DNA of 64,000 nt from Nocardia pseudobrasiliensis NBRC 108224 (GCF_001613105.1 NZ_BDBS01000002.1:372001-436000), one strand, 5' to 3'. Counted from the first letter of the stretch, positions 41,643 to 50,875 are shown. The notes: a model not told the origin generated them from the sequence alone. Translations and numbers: made by a program.

Positions 41643-42518
41643 TTATCGACGCCGGCCGGTGGACCGTTGCCGGGTGACTTCGGCGACGCTCGCCCAGTCG
41701 AGATCCGCGCCGATCTGCTCGACCGCGGTCGCGAACACGTCGTGCAGGATCGGTCCGGTCGGTAGGTCGACGCCGAGTTCATCGGCGGCGCCCAGCGCGA
41801 GGTTCAGGTCCTTCAAGCCCAGGGCGATGGTGAATCCTGGCGGCGTGTAAGTGCCAGTCGTGATGGCGTCGCCGTAGCCGCTGTACACCGCACCCGGAAA
41901 GATCGAATCGTTGATCATCTCGACGAACCGCCCCGCGTTCAACTCGGCGTGCTGCAGCAGGGTTATCGATTCGGACAGGGCCTGCAACGCGTGCAGGATC
42001 AGGTAGTTGACCGCGATCTTCACCGTCGGTGCGGCATCCACAGCGTCACCGAAGTCCCACACCCGTCGGCCGATCGCGGCGAGCATCGGTGCCGCCGCGG
42101 CTCGGACGTCCGCGTCGCCCGAGATCAGCACGGCGAGTTTCCCGGCCACCACCGCCTCGGGTCGGCCGACTACCGGGGCGCTGAGATAACCCGCGCCGGC
42201 CGCGGCGAATTCGCGAGCCGCGGCCGGACTGATGGTCGCGTGGTTGATGTGCACGAAGCCCTCCGGCGCGGAGCGGATTCGGTCCGCGGTGAAGACCTGC
42301 CGCACCGCGTCCTCGTTGCTCAGCATCGAGAAGACCATACCGGTGGCGATCGCGTCCTCGGGCCGGTCGGCGAGCGTCGCGCCTCGCGCCAGCAGGTCGT
42401 CCGCCTTGGCGGCGGTCCGGCTCCACACGGTGACCTCGTAACCGGCATCGAGCAGTCGGCCCGCGATGGCACCGCCCATCTTCCCGAGACCGATGAAGCC
42501 CACCTGGCGAGTTGTCAT
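41643..42518 (-). CDS. 6-phosphogluconate-dehydrogenase-like / imine-reductase-like oxidoreductase
   Basis: The 291-residue protein has the NADP-binding start VGFIGLGKMGGAIAGRLLDA and the substrate-loop HINHATISPAAAREFAAAGA. The catalytic Lys lies in the APTVKIAVNYLIL helix, and the C-terminus is the all-helical HIBADH domain. It belongs to the beta-hydroxyacid dehydrogenase superfamily; imine reductases are close relatives. CGGAGA lies upstream of ATG 42518. It lies 32 bp behind the FMN reductase gene on the same strand, so the two form an operon that is probably under the divergent MarR protein. Confidence 0.85.
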   Translation of the reverse strand: MTTRQVGFIGLGKMGGAIAGRLLDAGYEVTVWSRTAAKADDLLARGATLADRPEDAIATGMVFSMLSNEDAVRQVFTADRIRSAPEGFVHINHATISPAAAREFAAAGAGYLSAPVVGRPEAVVAGKLAVLISGDADVRAAAAPMLAAIGRRVWDFGDAVDAAPTVKIAVNYLILHALQALSESITLLQHAELNAGRFVEMINDSIFPGAVYSGYGDAITTGTYTPPGFTIALGLKDLNLALGAADELGVDLPTGPILHDVFATAVEQIGADLDWASVAEVTRQRSTGRRR

Positions 42519-42550
42519 GATTGTTTCTCCGTTCTCCGCAAGGACTGCGG

Positions 42551-43120
42551 TCATGGGTTGCTGTCGAGTGCGCGGGACATTTCCGCGCCGATCGTGCGCA
42601 GCAGTTTTCGGTTGGGGTGGAGCGTGGCGTCGAGGTCGCGTAGTTGCCGGTTTTCGTCCACGTCCCGCTCGGTGATGACCGCTTCGACGTGTGTATCGAG
42701 CAGGCGCATGTGCAGTCCGCGCAGGACGCCGATGAGCTGTTCGGCGCCCTTGCTGCCGCCGTGGGTGCCGTAGGTCAGCAGGCTCGCGGGCCGGTCGCGC
42801 CATTCCCAGTAGAGATAGTCCAGCGCGTTCTTCAGCACCCCTGGGTAGCCCCAGTTGTACTGCGGGAAGACGAAAAAGAAGCCGTGGTAGCTCTGCACGA
42901 GCCGGCTCCAAGACCGGGTGTGTTCAAGCTCGTACTGCCGCAGCGCGGCCTGACAGGGTTCATCCAGGAACGGCAACGCGACCTCGGCAAGATCGAGCAG
43001 GTCATAGTCGAGGTCGCTCTGCTCCTGCAGGGCGTCGCGTGCCCAGGCGGCTATGCCGGCGCAAATACGGGTGGGGCGGGTGCTGCCGATGAGGACGGCG
43101 ACGCGTTTCTTGTCCGTCAT
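42551..43120 (-). CDS. NADPH-dependent FMN reductase (flavodoxin fold)
   Basis: The 189-residue flavoprotein starts RVAVLIGSTRPTRICAGIAA, has the FMN phosphate-loop and the aromatic shelf FVFPQYNWGYPGVLKNALDY, and the second loop LLTYGTHGGSKGAEQL. These are the hallmarks of NAD(P)H:FMN reductases and quinone- or azo-reductase-like proteins. ATG 43120 follows a weak ribosome site. It is the first gene of a pair with the 6PGDH-like enzyme and divergent from a MarR regulator, an arrangement typical of quinone or electrophile response. Confidence 0.9.
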   Translation of the reverse strand: MTDKKRVAVLIGSTRPTRICAGIAAWARDALQEQSDLDYDLLDLAEVALPFLDEPCQAALRQYELEHTRSWSRLVQSYHGFFFVFPQYNWGYPGVLKNALDYLYWEWRDRPASLLTYGTHGGSKGAEQLIGVLRGLHMRLLDTHVEAVITERDVDENRQLRDLDATLHPNRKLLRTIGAEMSRALDSNP

Positions 43121-43210
43121 AGGACTATCTCTTCCTCGGTCGTATCGAGCCCGGCGGCGCCGCGTGCGGCCGATCCCTGCGTACCTTCTCGAATGTTCGT
43201 TACACATACT

Positions 43211-43246
43211 GTTCGTGTCGCGAATCAAAATAGTTGGTATCGCGAA
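43211..43246. promoter_or_regulatory. Tandem direct repeats, probable MarR operator
   Basis: GTTCGTGTCGCGAA (43211-43224) and GTTGGTATCGCGAA (43233-43246) differ at two positions and are 22 bp apart start to start, two helical turns on the same face. Each contains the palindrome TCGCGA. They lie between the divergent FMN-reductase and MarR starts. Confidence 0.6.
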
Positions 43247-43271
43247 CCGTATCAAGCTAATGTGACTGACT

Positions 43272-43724
43272 GTGACCACTGACGCACCCGACCCGGCGCC
43301 GGACCTGGTCGACGGACTGATCCAGCTCTCGTTCATCCTTCAGGCGGTCCTGGGCCGGCTCGCCGGCCAGCAGGGGCTATCGGTCACCCAGTTGCGAATG
43401 CTCGCAGTGCTCGACGATCGCGAGATCGGCATGCAGCAGCTGGCCGGCATCCTGGAACTGGAGAAGTCCAGCGTCACCGGCTTGGTCGATCGTGCCGAGC
43501 GGCGCGGCCTGGTGCGACGGATCGCCGTGCCCGGAAACCGGCGCGCCGTCCATGTCACCGTCACCGCCGCCGGCCGAGCCGTCGTGCATCTGGTGCGCGA
43601 CGCGGTCCGAGCCGAGATCGGCGATCTGGCAAGCACTTTGAGCGAAAGGCAGCAGGGTTCCTTCCACCGATCGATCCAAACGCTGATCCTGCATTACGTC
43701 ACCCAGCACGCCATTCCCGTGTGA
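43272..43724 (+). CDS. MarR-family regulator
   Basis: The 150-residue protein has the MarR core: dimer helices LVDGLIQLSFILQAVLGRLA, the recognition helix LEKSSVTGLVDRAERRGLVR and the wing VPGNRRAVHVTVTAAGRAVV. GTG 43272 starts VTTDAPDPAPD. Divergence from the FMN-reductase/6PGDH-like operon and the repeat-rich promoter suggest it represses that operon and itself, with release by a phenolic or oxidising ligand as in other MarR systems. Confidence 0.85.
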   Translation: MTTDAPDPAPDLVDGLIQLSFILQAVLGRLAGQQGLSVTQLRMLAVLDDREIGMQQLAGILELEKSSVTGLVDRAERRGLVRRIAVPGNRRAVHVTVTAAGRAVVHLVRDAVRAEIGDLASTLSERQQGSFHRSIQTLILHYVTQHAIPV

Positions 43725-43740
43725 GCGTGCTCGGCATCCG

Positions 43741-43772
43741 GCGGATGTTCAGCGGCGCAGTCGATCTGGCAC
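43741..43772 (-). repeat. Dispersed repeat family B, copy 1
   Basis: On the minus strand this reads CAGATCGACTGCGCCGCTGA followed by ACATCCGC. It shares the core ATCGACTGCGCCGC with four other intergenic copies in the same orientation. It lies between the MarR stop and the sialidase-like stop. Confidence 0.6.
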
Positions 43773-43836
43773 GCAGACCAGCGGCATTACGTGATGTGTC
43801 GCCGCTGTGCAGATCGGCCAGACGAGGACGATGAGT

Positions 43837-45120
43837 TCAACGGTGGCGCACGAAGCGGACCTCGACATCGCCACCGTCGACGGAGCGGTTGTAGGCCAGG
43901 TCGGCGCGTCCCTGGTTGTCGATGGCCACCGACTGGAAATCGCCGAGTTCGCGGTTGCCCTGGCAGCGGGCTCCCTGGGTGCAGATCGGGCCGACCTTGA
44001 CCGGTGTCGGATCAGCGGGCGTCAACGGGCTGAAAGTTGTTGCGAAGTCGGCGCTTTCGAGATAGGACTCGTACCACGCGGCATCCGCGGGGCTGGTATC
44101 GGGCGTGGCCTGGCTCGCGTTCCAGTACAGCGAGATCGCTACCTTCTCCCCTTTTGCGGCCACCCAGGGGAATACCGAAGTGCCCGAGGTGACGATCGCG
44201 TCGGTCGCAGACCAGGTGTCGCCCCAGTCGGTCGAGGTTGCCAGCATGACGGTGCTGCGGGTATCGGTCACGTTCAACCAGACCGCGACGAGGCGGCCGC
44301 CACCGGCATCGGCGATCGTGGGGAAAACGAGTGTGTCGTTCGAGATCCCGCCGGGCTGAATGGTTTTCACCGTCCAGGTCAGGCCGCTGTTGGTGGAGCG
44401 ACTGAACTTGACCCCACCGTTCTGTGCGCTGAAGATGACGCCGACCCGGTCGGTCAGCGCAGTCCCACCGGCGGTCGCGATGATCCCGCCCGCCGCGCAG
44501 GTGATACATCCGTCCTGATCGAGAATCGTCGCGGCTTCGGTAGTCTGCGGATACACCAGACCGCCGCCGATCGACTTGGAGACGGCGACACCGCTCGGAA
44601 GCTGGTGATAGGCAAGGTAATCGGAGCCCCCGGCGTTGGCCAGCCAGGGTCGGTCCTGAATAGGCAGCCCGGCCGCGGGCACCGCCAGCCACCCGTCGGC
44701 TCGGTCGGCAGACTGAGCAACCGTCGAACTGCCCGCCCAGAGATCGGCGAAGGCGAGGTCGCCGTTGGGTGCGATCGCGAGTGTCGAGTCACCGCCCCCG
44801 GGGAGCAGTGCCCGCAGGCCGGGCGGAGTGGGCGCCCATGTCGCGCCGTCGTCGTTTGAGCGGAAGATCGTGCTGGCGGAGGGGATTCCGTTCAGGATGC
44901 CGGCCGGCCCTTCGATGTAGAGGGTGCCGTCCGGCGCGACGTGTATGCCGGGTTCGTCGATCTTGTTGCCGACCAAGACCGGAGCGAGGAACACACCGGC
45001 GGCGGCGACGGGTGCCTGAGCTACGAGACCGACGGCCGCGGTTGTCGTGACGAGCAGAATGGTGAGTACACCGCGCAGCGAACCGACAGCAGCCCTGCGG
45101 CGCAACGTAGAGGAGTCCAT
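43837..45120 (-). CDS. Secreted sialidase-fold (BNR/Asp-box) protein
   Basis: The 427-residue protein has a signal peptide (VLTILLVTTTAAVGLVAQA, cleaved near VAAAG). The mature part shows at least three Asp boxes, SNDDGATWAPT, STNSGLTWTV and STDWGDTWSA, which mark the turns of a six-bladed beta-propeller. Strands such as PWLANAGGSDYLAYHQLPSG fit exo-alpha-sialidase-like propellers. The catalytic Arg triad was not traced, so it may be a glycan-binding or non-sialidase propeller. ATG 45120 has a weak ribosome site (GAGG 10 nt upstream). Repeat-B copies lie upstream. Confidence 0.75.
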   Translation of the reverse strand: MDSSTLRRRAAVGSLRGVLTILLVTTTAAVGLVAQAPVAAAGVFLAPVLVGNKIDEPGIHVAPDGTLYIEGPAGILNGIPSASTIFRSNDDGATWAPTPPGLRALLPGGGDSTLAIAPNGDLAFADLWAGSSTVAQSADRADGWLAVPAAGLPIQDRPWLANAGGSDYLAYHQLPSGVAVSKSIGGGLVYPQTTEAATILDQDGCITCAAGGIIATAGGTALTDRVGVIFSAQNGGVKFSRSTNSGLTWTVKTIQPGGISNDTLVFPTIADAGGGRLVAVWLNVTDTRSTVMLATSTDWGDTWSATDAIVTSGTSVFPWVAAKGEKVAISLYWNASQATPDTSPADAAWYESYLESADFATTFSPLTPADPTPVKVGPICTQGARCQGNRELGDFQSVAIDNQGRADLAYNRSVDGGDVEVRFVRHR

Positions 45121-45301
45121 CACAGTATGGGCCTTTCCAGTACAGGCGCGACCGACGACATCCGGTCGGGCGTCCCGGCCTTGGTTCACGTGATTCGTAG
45201 ACCGGGACCCCGACGCGCCCTGTTGTTGCGGAAAAGGCCCGAACCCGCGAGTCCGGTGCTCGATCGGAACCACAGCACAACGCTCGGCATGGGCCCGATT
45301 C

Positions 45302-45330
45302 CGCGGCGCAGTCGATCTCACCCGTATAAC
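45302..45330 (-). repeat. Dispersed repeat family B, copy 2
   Basis: On the minus strand ACGGGTGAGATCGACTGCGC continues CGCGGAA. The match to copies 4 and 5 extends upstream through GTTTACGGGTGAG-like sequence. It lies about 180 bp upstream of the sialidase-like start. Confidence 0.6.
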
Positions 45331-45352
45331 CGATCGACCCGCAGCAATAGCA

Positions 45353-45380
45353 GATGTTCTGTGCCGCAGTCGATCGCGGC
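45353..45380 (-). repeat. Dispersed repeat family B, copy 3
   Basis: On the minus strand it reads CGATCGACTGCGGCACAGAA then CATC. It forms a tandem pair with copy 2, 50 bp apart. Confidence 0.55.
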
Positions 45381-45428
45381 GGCAATGGCCGCCCGCAAAC
45401 CGCAGAAGGGACGTTGATCCACGACGTG

Positions 45429-46331
45429 CTACCGCTCGGTTGGTGTTGGGCCTGCCTGGACCCACGCATCGCGGAGCGTGGTGTAGTCGATCACAACGAT
45501 GCCCTCCCGGTCGAGAAGTTCCCGAGCTTGCCTGGAAACCAGGAACTCGTAGTCGGTGCGGCGCACGCGCCATCCGCTGCCGATCATCTGGGACTGCTCG
45601 CCGCCCATGCTGGGATGCACCGCCCACTCGGTGAGCCCGGCGGGCAGATCGCGAAGCAGCTGGGTGTACCGAGCCGCTTTGCCCGCGACATCGAGAGCGA
45701 AGCTGTCCAAGAAATCGTGGTCGACCACCGGCAGGCCCCGTTGCCGGGCCTTCCGTCGCCCTGGTTCGAGCCAGACCCTGACGGCGACGCCATACTCGGC
45801 CGCCAGTGTCATGGTCAACTCGAGAATGTCCGCGCGGCCACCGTCGGCCAAGCAGTGGAAGTCCAGATGTGTCGGCATGAGCCCGGTGTCCACCACGGCG
45901 TTGATCTGTGCCCGGAACTCCGCCTCGACCTCCGGCAGGCGGGCGCGCGCCAGCAACTCGGCGCGCCCTGCGGGGGTGAACGTGCGCAGCAGGCCGGTGT
46001 CGTCGAGCAGTGAGGGTACCGCCGTGTTCGGGCTCAGCGGTTCCCAGTGGTCTTGTGCGGAGTCGCGGACCAGTGTGAGGTGGATCCCGAACCGAATATG
46101 TGGTCTGTTCTGCAACAGCCCCACGGCCTGCGGTGCCGCGGGACACACCCGCATAAGGCTGCACGAGCTGGCGATCCCCTGTTCGATCGAGTCGATCACC
46201 GCTGTGTTGATGTCCTGGTGCATCCCGAAGTCGTCGCAGTTGACGATCAGTACTCGCGCGTCGGGAGGATGCCCGAGCAGCTCGCTCGACGTGGGTGACG
46301 GCTCAGCCGCAGCGGCGGATGCTCTGTCCAT
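45429..46331 (-). CDS. ChbG/HpnK-type (YdjC) carbohydrate deacetylase
   Basis: The protein (300 residues) carries VLIVNCDDFGMHQDINTAV, with the catalytic DD pair, then IRFGIHLTLVRDS and LMPTHLDFHCLADGG, with the metal-binding His residues, and VDHDFLDSFALD. YdjC-family enzymes remove acetyl groups from N-acetyl sugars such as diacetylchitobiose or hopanoid glucosamine. Met 46331 is the first good start in the conserved region; a Met 33 bp upstream is possible. It is upstream of the sialidase-like gene on the same strand, which hints at a shared glycan theme. Confidence 0.85.
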   Translation of the reverse strand: MDRASAAAAEPSPTSSELLGHPPDARVLIVNCDDFGMHQDINTAVIDSIEQGIASSCSLMRVCPAAPQAVGLLQNRPHIRFGIHLTLVRDSAQDHWEPLSPNTAVPSLLDDTGLLRTFTPAGRAELLARARLPEVEAEFRAQINAVVDTGLMPTHLDFHCLADGGRADILELTMTLAAEYGVAVRVWLEPGRRKARQRGLPVVDHDFLDSFALDVAGKAARYTQLLRDLPAGLTEWAVHPSMGGEQSQMIGSGWRVRRTDYEFLVSRQARELLDREGIVVIDYTTLRDAWVQAGPTPTER

Positions 46332-46412
46332 CTCCAGAGTGTGGATCACAGACCGAAATGTCATCCCCGACAACGGATCTCGCCTTGTCGACCTCACGAT
46401 ATTCGGCATGTG

Positions 46413-46447
46413 CGGATGTTCTGCGACACAGTCGATCTCACCCGTAA
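46413..46447 (-). repeat. Dispersed repeat family B, copy 4
   Basis: On the minus strand TTTACGGGTGAGATCGACTG runs into TGTCGCAGAACATCCG. It lies about 80 bp upstream of the ChbG-like start, in the same relative position as copies 2 and 3 to the sialidase-like gene. Confidence 0.6.
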
Positions 46448-46678
46448 ACCGCTCGGCCCGCGCTTGTCGGGCTTGGTGTCCCATCTCCCAAGGAGGACGT
46501 TCCATGGGTGACGGTAGCCGCCTGACCGGCGGGCGTCGAGTGGAACGTCGGGGCGAGCCCCAGGCGGCATCGAGACACCCACCGGTGATCTCGTCGCTCA
46601 TCACGGGCAGCCTCGCCCTGTCGTCACCACAACCCGATTACACGCTGCCGGGCACCAACCATTTCCAAATTCAACCGG

Positions 46679-47017
46679 ATGGGCACAGCCGCAGGATTCG
46701 GATCCGAGGATGTCGTCCTGATCCGCAGCGGGATGTCGTGGGATCCCAATCCCGACTCGACGACACCGGTCCCATTCCTGCACTTCGTGGCAGATGGTTA
46801 TCCCGAATCCTGGGCCGAAGGCATGGATGTCTATCACAACCCCAACGCAACCCACCCTCTCGATCCCGAGTTGCTGCCGATGGCCGCCCATCATCGGTTG
46901 ACCGTTGACCAACAGATCGAGACCACGAGCACGACGGCATGGAAGCCTATCGGGTCAACGACCTCGGTCATCGAGTTGTCCACCGATATTCCGGACAACC
47001 CCGATACAACTCGATGA
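46679..47017 (+). CDS. Hypothetical protein, possibly truncated
   Basis: From ATG 46679 there are 112 codons with good codon use. The central region reads FLHFVADGYPESWAEGMDVY and HNPNATHPLDPELLPMAAHH, which looks like a conserved domain with several His and Asp, but I cannot name it. Upstream, another frame carries DYTLPGTNHFQIQPDGHS, so a frameshift near 46680 may have split a longer gene. There is no clear ribosome site. Confidence 0.4.
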   Translation: MGTAAGFGSEDVVLIRSGMSWDPNPDSTTPVPFLHFVADGYPESWAEGMDVYHNPNATHPLDPELLPMAAHHRLTVDQQIETTSTTAWKPIGSTTSVIELSTDIPDNPDTTR

Positions 47018-47455
47018 GTTGCGGCCTGCGGGTGCGGGTGTGTCTGACGATGTGCCGAGCACGACAGGCCTGACAGATGTCGTTTGGTCAGCGGCGGTTG
47101 TTGACCACTGCCCAGCCGGACAGGATCCCAGGTCTACCACTTCAGATATCCTCGACACGAATGTCAGAAACGGTTGGTGTTCAACATCTTTCGGGCATCC
47201 TCTCACCGTCGGCCCGACCAGCGCCCGTATGGCATTCGGCAATATGATGCGTTCGGCGGGCCGAGATGATTTCGGCCCGTTGATCTTCCGGGGTTACCGC
47301 ATGGTCACATGCGAACCGCGCTCCATGCGGCATTTCCGTGTGTTCGGTGAGATCGTTTGGTGCCCAACCTGGTGTGCTTGCGACCAGCGTATGTGAGGTC
47401 AGCTGTCGGATTATTCGCGTGACTGCCATTGCAGGCCGGTGTGAGGATGCAGGAC
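47018..47455. other. Intergenic region with repeat A copy 1
   Basis: About 440 bp without a supported gene. It holds one copy of repeat family A (47246-47320) and must contain the promoter of the carboxylesterase gene. Short frames here lack ribosome sites. Confidence 0.5.
47246..47320 (+). repeat. Dispersed repeat family A, copy 1
   Basis: It contains CGGGCCGAGATGATTTCGG followed by CCCGTTGATCTTCCGG and a GC-rich tail. GGGCCGA and TCGGCCC form a 7-bp stem around GATGAT. It is recognisably the same unit as copies 2-4. Confidence 0.65.
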
Positions 47456-48907
47456 ATGGATATTCGGGTGCGCACCTGCGCTGGAATGGTCGGGGGAGGT
47501 TGGGAAGGCGGGGTGGCGGTGTTTCGTAGTGTTCCCTTCGCTGCCCCGCCAGTTGGACCGCATCGGTTCGCCGCGCCCGCTCCCGCAGTGGGGTGGGACG
47601 GGATTCGCGATGTCACGGCGTTCGGACCGCCACCGCCACAGCCGAATTGCGTGGCCACGGGCGATGACTGGCTGACGCTGGCCGTGTGGACTCCGTCTCC
47701 TGGGCGAACCGGACTCCCGGTGATCGTGTGGATCAGCGGCGGCACGTATCTGAATTGCAATACCGCCAATCCACACCTCGATGGCGCGGCCCTGGCCCAT
47801 GGTGGCGCGGTCGTGGTCAGCGCCCACTACCGGACCGGATTCGAAGGCTTCGCCGAGCTCGACGGCGCACCCGGCAACCGCGGCCTGCTCGATCAGCTCA
47901 CGGCGCTGAGCTGGGTGCAGGATAACATCACCGCCTTCGGCGGCGACCCGGCGAACGTCACCGTGCTGGGCCAGTCCGCGGGTGCCGGGTCGATCGCCGC
48001 GCTGCTGGTGATGCCGACCGCGTCCGGATTATTCCGCCGCGCCGTCTTGCAGAGCATCCCCGGGACCTACTTCACCCGCGAGCTCGCCGCCGACATCGCC
48101 GGTGAGATCACCGCCGGCTTCGGTCGCCGTCCGTGCGTCGACGACCTCGTCGACCTACCGCCGCAGATGCTGGTCGCAGCGACCCGGTCGGTGACCGAGC
48201 GCCTTCCGCGATACGCACACCGGTGGGGTGCGGTGACCAGCACGCCCACACCGTTTTCCCCGGTCATGGACGGCACCGTCCTGCCGGTGTCGCCGTGGGC
48301 CGGGCTCGCCCGGGGCGCGGCCCACGAGGTCGAGTTGCTCATCGGCCACACCCGTGACGAATTCAGCTTGTTTGCCGCCCGGCTCGACGACATCGGTGAC
48401 ACCGAAGTCGACGCCCTGATCGCCGGGCTGACCCCGACCCCGGGAGCGCCACGCTACCGCGCGACGTACCCGTTGCTGTCTGCCCCGCAACTGCGCGAGA
48501 CGGCGTTGTCGGACTGGCTGTTCCGGATGCCGGCACTGCACCTGGCCGAGGCAGCGCACACGGGCGGGGCACGAGTGTGGCTCTACGAACTACGCTGGGG
48601 ATTCGGGCCCGAGGGTGCTTCTCACAGCCTGGATACCCTGCTCGTATTCGGCACCGCGCACATCGATACCGGTCTGACCGCCACAGGCGCGGACACTCAG
48701 GCCGAAGCCCGGAAGCTGTCGAATACGATGCGGTCCGAACACCTGTGTTTCGCGGCCACGGGAGACCCGGGCTGGGCGCGCTATCGACCCCGCACACGAG
48801 CCACACGCGTCTATGATCCTGCCGCCAGCGTCGTCGAGTACCCCGAACAGCGCTCCCGAATGCTCTGGCGCGACCAGCGATTCGGCACGCTGGACTTACC
48901 GCGATGA
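47456..48907 (+). CDS. Carboxylesterase type B
   Basis: The 483-residue enzyme follows the COesterase plan: FRSVPFAAPPVGPHRFAAPA, then VIVWISGGTYLNCNTANPHL, then the nucleophile elbow VTVLGQSAGAGSIAALLVMP, and a catalytic His in PEGASHSLDTLLVFG. No signal peptide is seen, so it is cytoplasmic. It probably hydrolyses small carboxylic esters or carbamates. ATG 47456 has GAGG upstream at about 11 nt; ATG 47447 is also possible. It shares its neighbourhood with a secretory lipase and a ChbG-like enzyme, all hydrolases. Confidence 0.9.
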   Translation: MDIRVRTCAGMVGGGWEGGVAVFRSVPFAAPPVGPHRFAAPAPAVGWDGIRDVTAFGPPPPQPNCVATGDDWLTLAVWTPSPGRTGLPVIVWISGGTYLNCNTANPHLDGAALAHGGAVVVSAHYRTGFEGFAELDGAPGNRGLLDQLTALSWVQDNITAFGGDPANVTVLGQSAGAGSIAALLVMPTASGLFRRAVLQSIPGTYFTRELAADIAGEITAGFGRRPCVDDLVDLPPQMLVAATRSVTERLPRYAHRWGAVTSTPTPFSPVMDGTVLPVSPWAGLARGAAHEVELLIGHTRDEFSLFAARLDDIGDTEVDALIAGLTPTPGAPRYRATYPLLSAPQLRETALSDWLFRMPALHLAEAAHTGGARVWLYELRWGFGPEGASHSLDTLLVFGTAHIDTGLTATGADTQAEARKLSNTMRSEHLCFAATGDPGWARYRPRTRATRVYDPAASVVEYPEQRSRMLWRDQRFGTLDLPR

Positions 48908-49461
48908 CTCCAGGGACTGCCCGCACGGCACCCAGCCACGATAAACGAACCTCCAACCGAAGTTATCTTCGTGCCGATCGCTTTCGGGGCACCACGTGCA
49001 AGAGACTGCCCGGAACTCGGCTATGTGGTGCGTTCATCGGGCCGAGATGATCTCGTCCCGTTGATCTTTCGGTAGTGCCGCGTGGTCGCGTCGAAACGCG
49101 CGCCCAGCGGCCTGAGCGCGCACGCGACCTGACTATTGCCAGCGTCACGCGTTGGAATGAGAGGTCCGAACAGCTCCCGAGTGGCGATCGACAAATCGTC
49201 CGCGCGGCTCGAGCTCGACGATCGTTCTCGTGGGTCAGAGTCTCGGTGCACGGCATGGCCGAAGCGAAGATACGGGATCGCTGCGGAGAGTCTTGTCCTC
49301 GACGCGCCGCTGTCACTTCGACGAACTGGGATTGATCGCAGGTTAGGGTGGCCGCGGCGGTTCGGCGCGCGAGGGCGAGGCGCGCGGGGGTCCGGTGTGA
49401 TCGAGCAATGGTGCAAAGTGCTGGCCGACAGTGTGCGACGAGTTCGAGGAGTGATCGGAAC
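48908..49461. other. Intergenic region with repeat A copy 2
   Basis: About 550 bp between the carboxylesterase and lipase genes. It holds repeat A copy 2 and the lipase promoter. No reading frame here has family features. Confidence 0.5.
49026..49102 (+). repeat. Dispersed repeat family A, copy 2
   Basis: It reads TCGGGCCGAGATGATCTCG then TCCCGTTGATCTTTCGG and a tail GTGCCGCGTGGTCGCGTCGA. The tail, with its own imperfect inverted symmetry (CGCG...CGCG), is shared with copy 4. Confidence 0.65.
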
Positions 49462-50712
49462 GTGGCGGGTAGGCGGCGGGCTGCTGCTCGGAAATGGGCG
49501 GTAGCGGCGTTGACTGTGATCTCAACGGCGGCTCCGGTGCTCGGGTGGGCTGACCCGCTCGCCGATCTGGTCGATCCACCACACGAACTCGCCTCGGTGC
49601 TGCCGACACCGCCGTCGGACCCGTTCTACGCGCCCCGGCCGGGATTCGAAACGACCGCGCCCGGAACGATTCTCGCAAGTCGCCCGGCAGGGGTCTTATT
49701 TCCGCCGACGGCGCGCTCGACCGAGCTGGTGATCCGTTCGGCGGACGCCAAGAATAATCCCGTGCCGGTGGTGGCAACCTTGTTCGTGCCCGACACCCCC
49801 TGGACGGGGCCGGGGTCACGTCCGCTGGTGTCCTACAACTCTCCGATCTCCTCCCTCGGAAACACCTGCGCCCCTTCACGCAAGTTCAAGCAAGCGGTCC
49901 AGCTCGACCAACTGCCGATGGCGACGCTGCTCGCCCGCAATTACGCGGTCGTCGTGCCCGATCATCAAGGCCCTCGGCAGGCGTACGCGGCCGGGCGGAT
50001 GGAGGGGCACGCGGTGCTTGATACCGCGCGCGCGGTAACCAGTATCGGGCTCGGCGATCTACGGCCGGACTCGCCGATCGTGCTGACCGGGTACTCCGGC
50101 GGTGCCATCGCCACCGGCTGGGCCGCGCAGCTGGCCGCCGACTACGCCCCCGAACTGAACCTGGCGGGCGCACTGGCCGGTGGTACGCCCGCCGACTATC
50201 GGTTGCTGCGGCGGGCCATGGACGGCAATCTCGCCGCCGGCGTCTTCCTCTCCGCTGCATTGGGATTGGCCCGGGAATACCCAGAGTTGTTGACACTGCT
50301 CAACGACAACGGGTGGCGGCTGGCGCACGCATTGCGCGACAGCTGCGTCGAAGAAGTAGGCGCGCTCGGTATGGTGGGCGAGATCAAGCTCGAACAGCTC
50401 ACTACCGTGCCCGACCCGCTCAAATTGCCGTGGGTGCAACAGATCCTGACAGAGAACACCCTCGGTGCCACGGCGCCCGGGACCCCTGTATTCATCTATC
50501 ACGGCGCCGACGAAACCTTCATCCCCCTCACCGGGGCGCGCAACCTCCACGACGATTGGTGCCGTCAGGGCGCGCGCACCCGGTTGGAGATACTGCCCGG
50601 TGAGCACTTCATCGTCGGCGCCCATTCCCAAGCCACCGCGCAAATCGCCGATTGGACCGGGCAACTGCTCGCAGCAAACCTCGTTCCCCCCGGCTGCACC
50701 ACCAACGCCTGA
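49462..50712 (+). CDS. Secretory lipase (LIP family)
   Basis: The 416-residue protein has a signal peptide (AARKWAVAALTVISTAAPVL, cleavage near GWADP). The catalytic core is of the fungal/actinobacterial LIP type: YSGGA elbow in VLTGYSGGAIATGWAAQLAA, Asp in YHGADETFIPLTGAR and His in GEHFIVGAHSQA. The conserved NTCAPS/CVEE Cys pair probably forms a disulfide. Such enzymes hydrolyse triacylglycerols outside the cell. GTG 49462 is the only start giving a normal signal peptide. Confidence 0.9.
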   Translation: MAGRRRAAARKWAVAALTVISTAAPVLGWADPLADLVDPPHELASVLPTPPSDPFYAPRPGFETTAPGTILASRPAGVLFPPTARSTELVIRSADAKNNPVPVVATLFVPDTPWTGPGSRPLVSYNSPISSLGNTCAPSRKFKQAVQLDQLPMATLLARNYAVVVPDHQGPRQAYAAGRMEGHAVLDTARAVTSIGLGDLRPDSPIVLTGYSGGAIATGWAAQLAADYAPELNLAGALAGGTPADYRLLRRAMDGNLAAGVFLSAALGLAREYPELLTLLNDNGWRLAHALRDSCVEEVGALGMVGEIKLEQLTTVPDPLKLPWVQQILTENTLGATAPGTPVFIYHGADETFIPLTGARNLHDDWCRQGARTRLEILPGEHFIVGAHSQATAQIADWTGQLLAANLVPPGCTTNA

Positions 50713-50875
50713 CAATGCACCGCCAGAGGACGGCCTCGGCTTGGACCTGCTGAAACACTTTTCGATGTGTCAGCGCGATCCTGCCGTCCAGGACCGGTCC
50801 ACCACCAGTGTTCCGCGACAACAGGACACACCGCATCCACGCGGCGGACAAACGCGCGGGTATCGGCCTTTCAGT

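Noticed and set aside
41594-41782. A 62-codon minus frame past the end of the 6PGDH-like gene
   Set aside because: It overlaps the real gene in another frame and has no start signal.
43807-44859. A 350-codon plus-strand frame over the sialidase-like gene
   Set aside because: It is antisense; the minus frame has a signal peptide and Asp boxes.
43837-45120. Calling the propeller protein a true sialidase
   Set aside because: Asp boxes are clear but the Arg triad and nucleophile Tyr were not traced with confidence.
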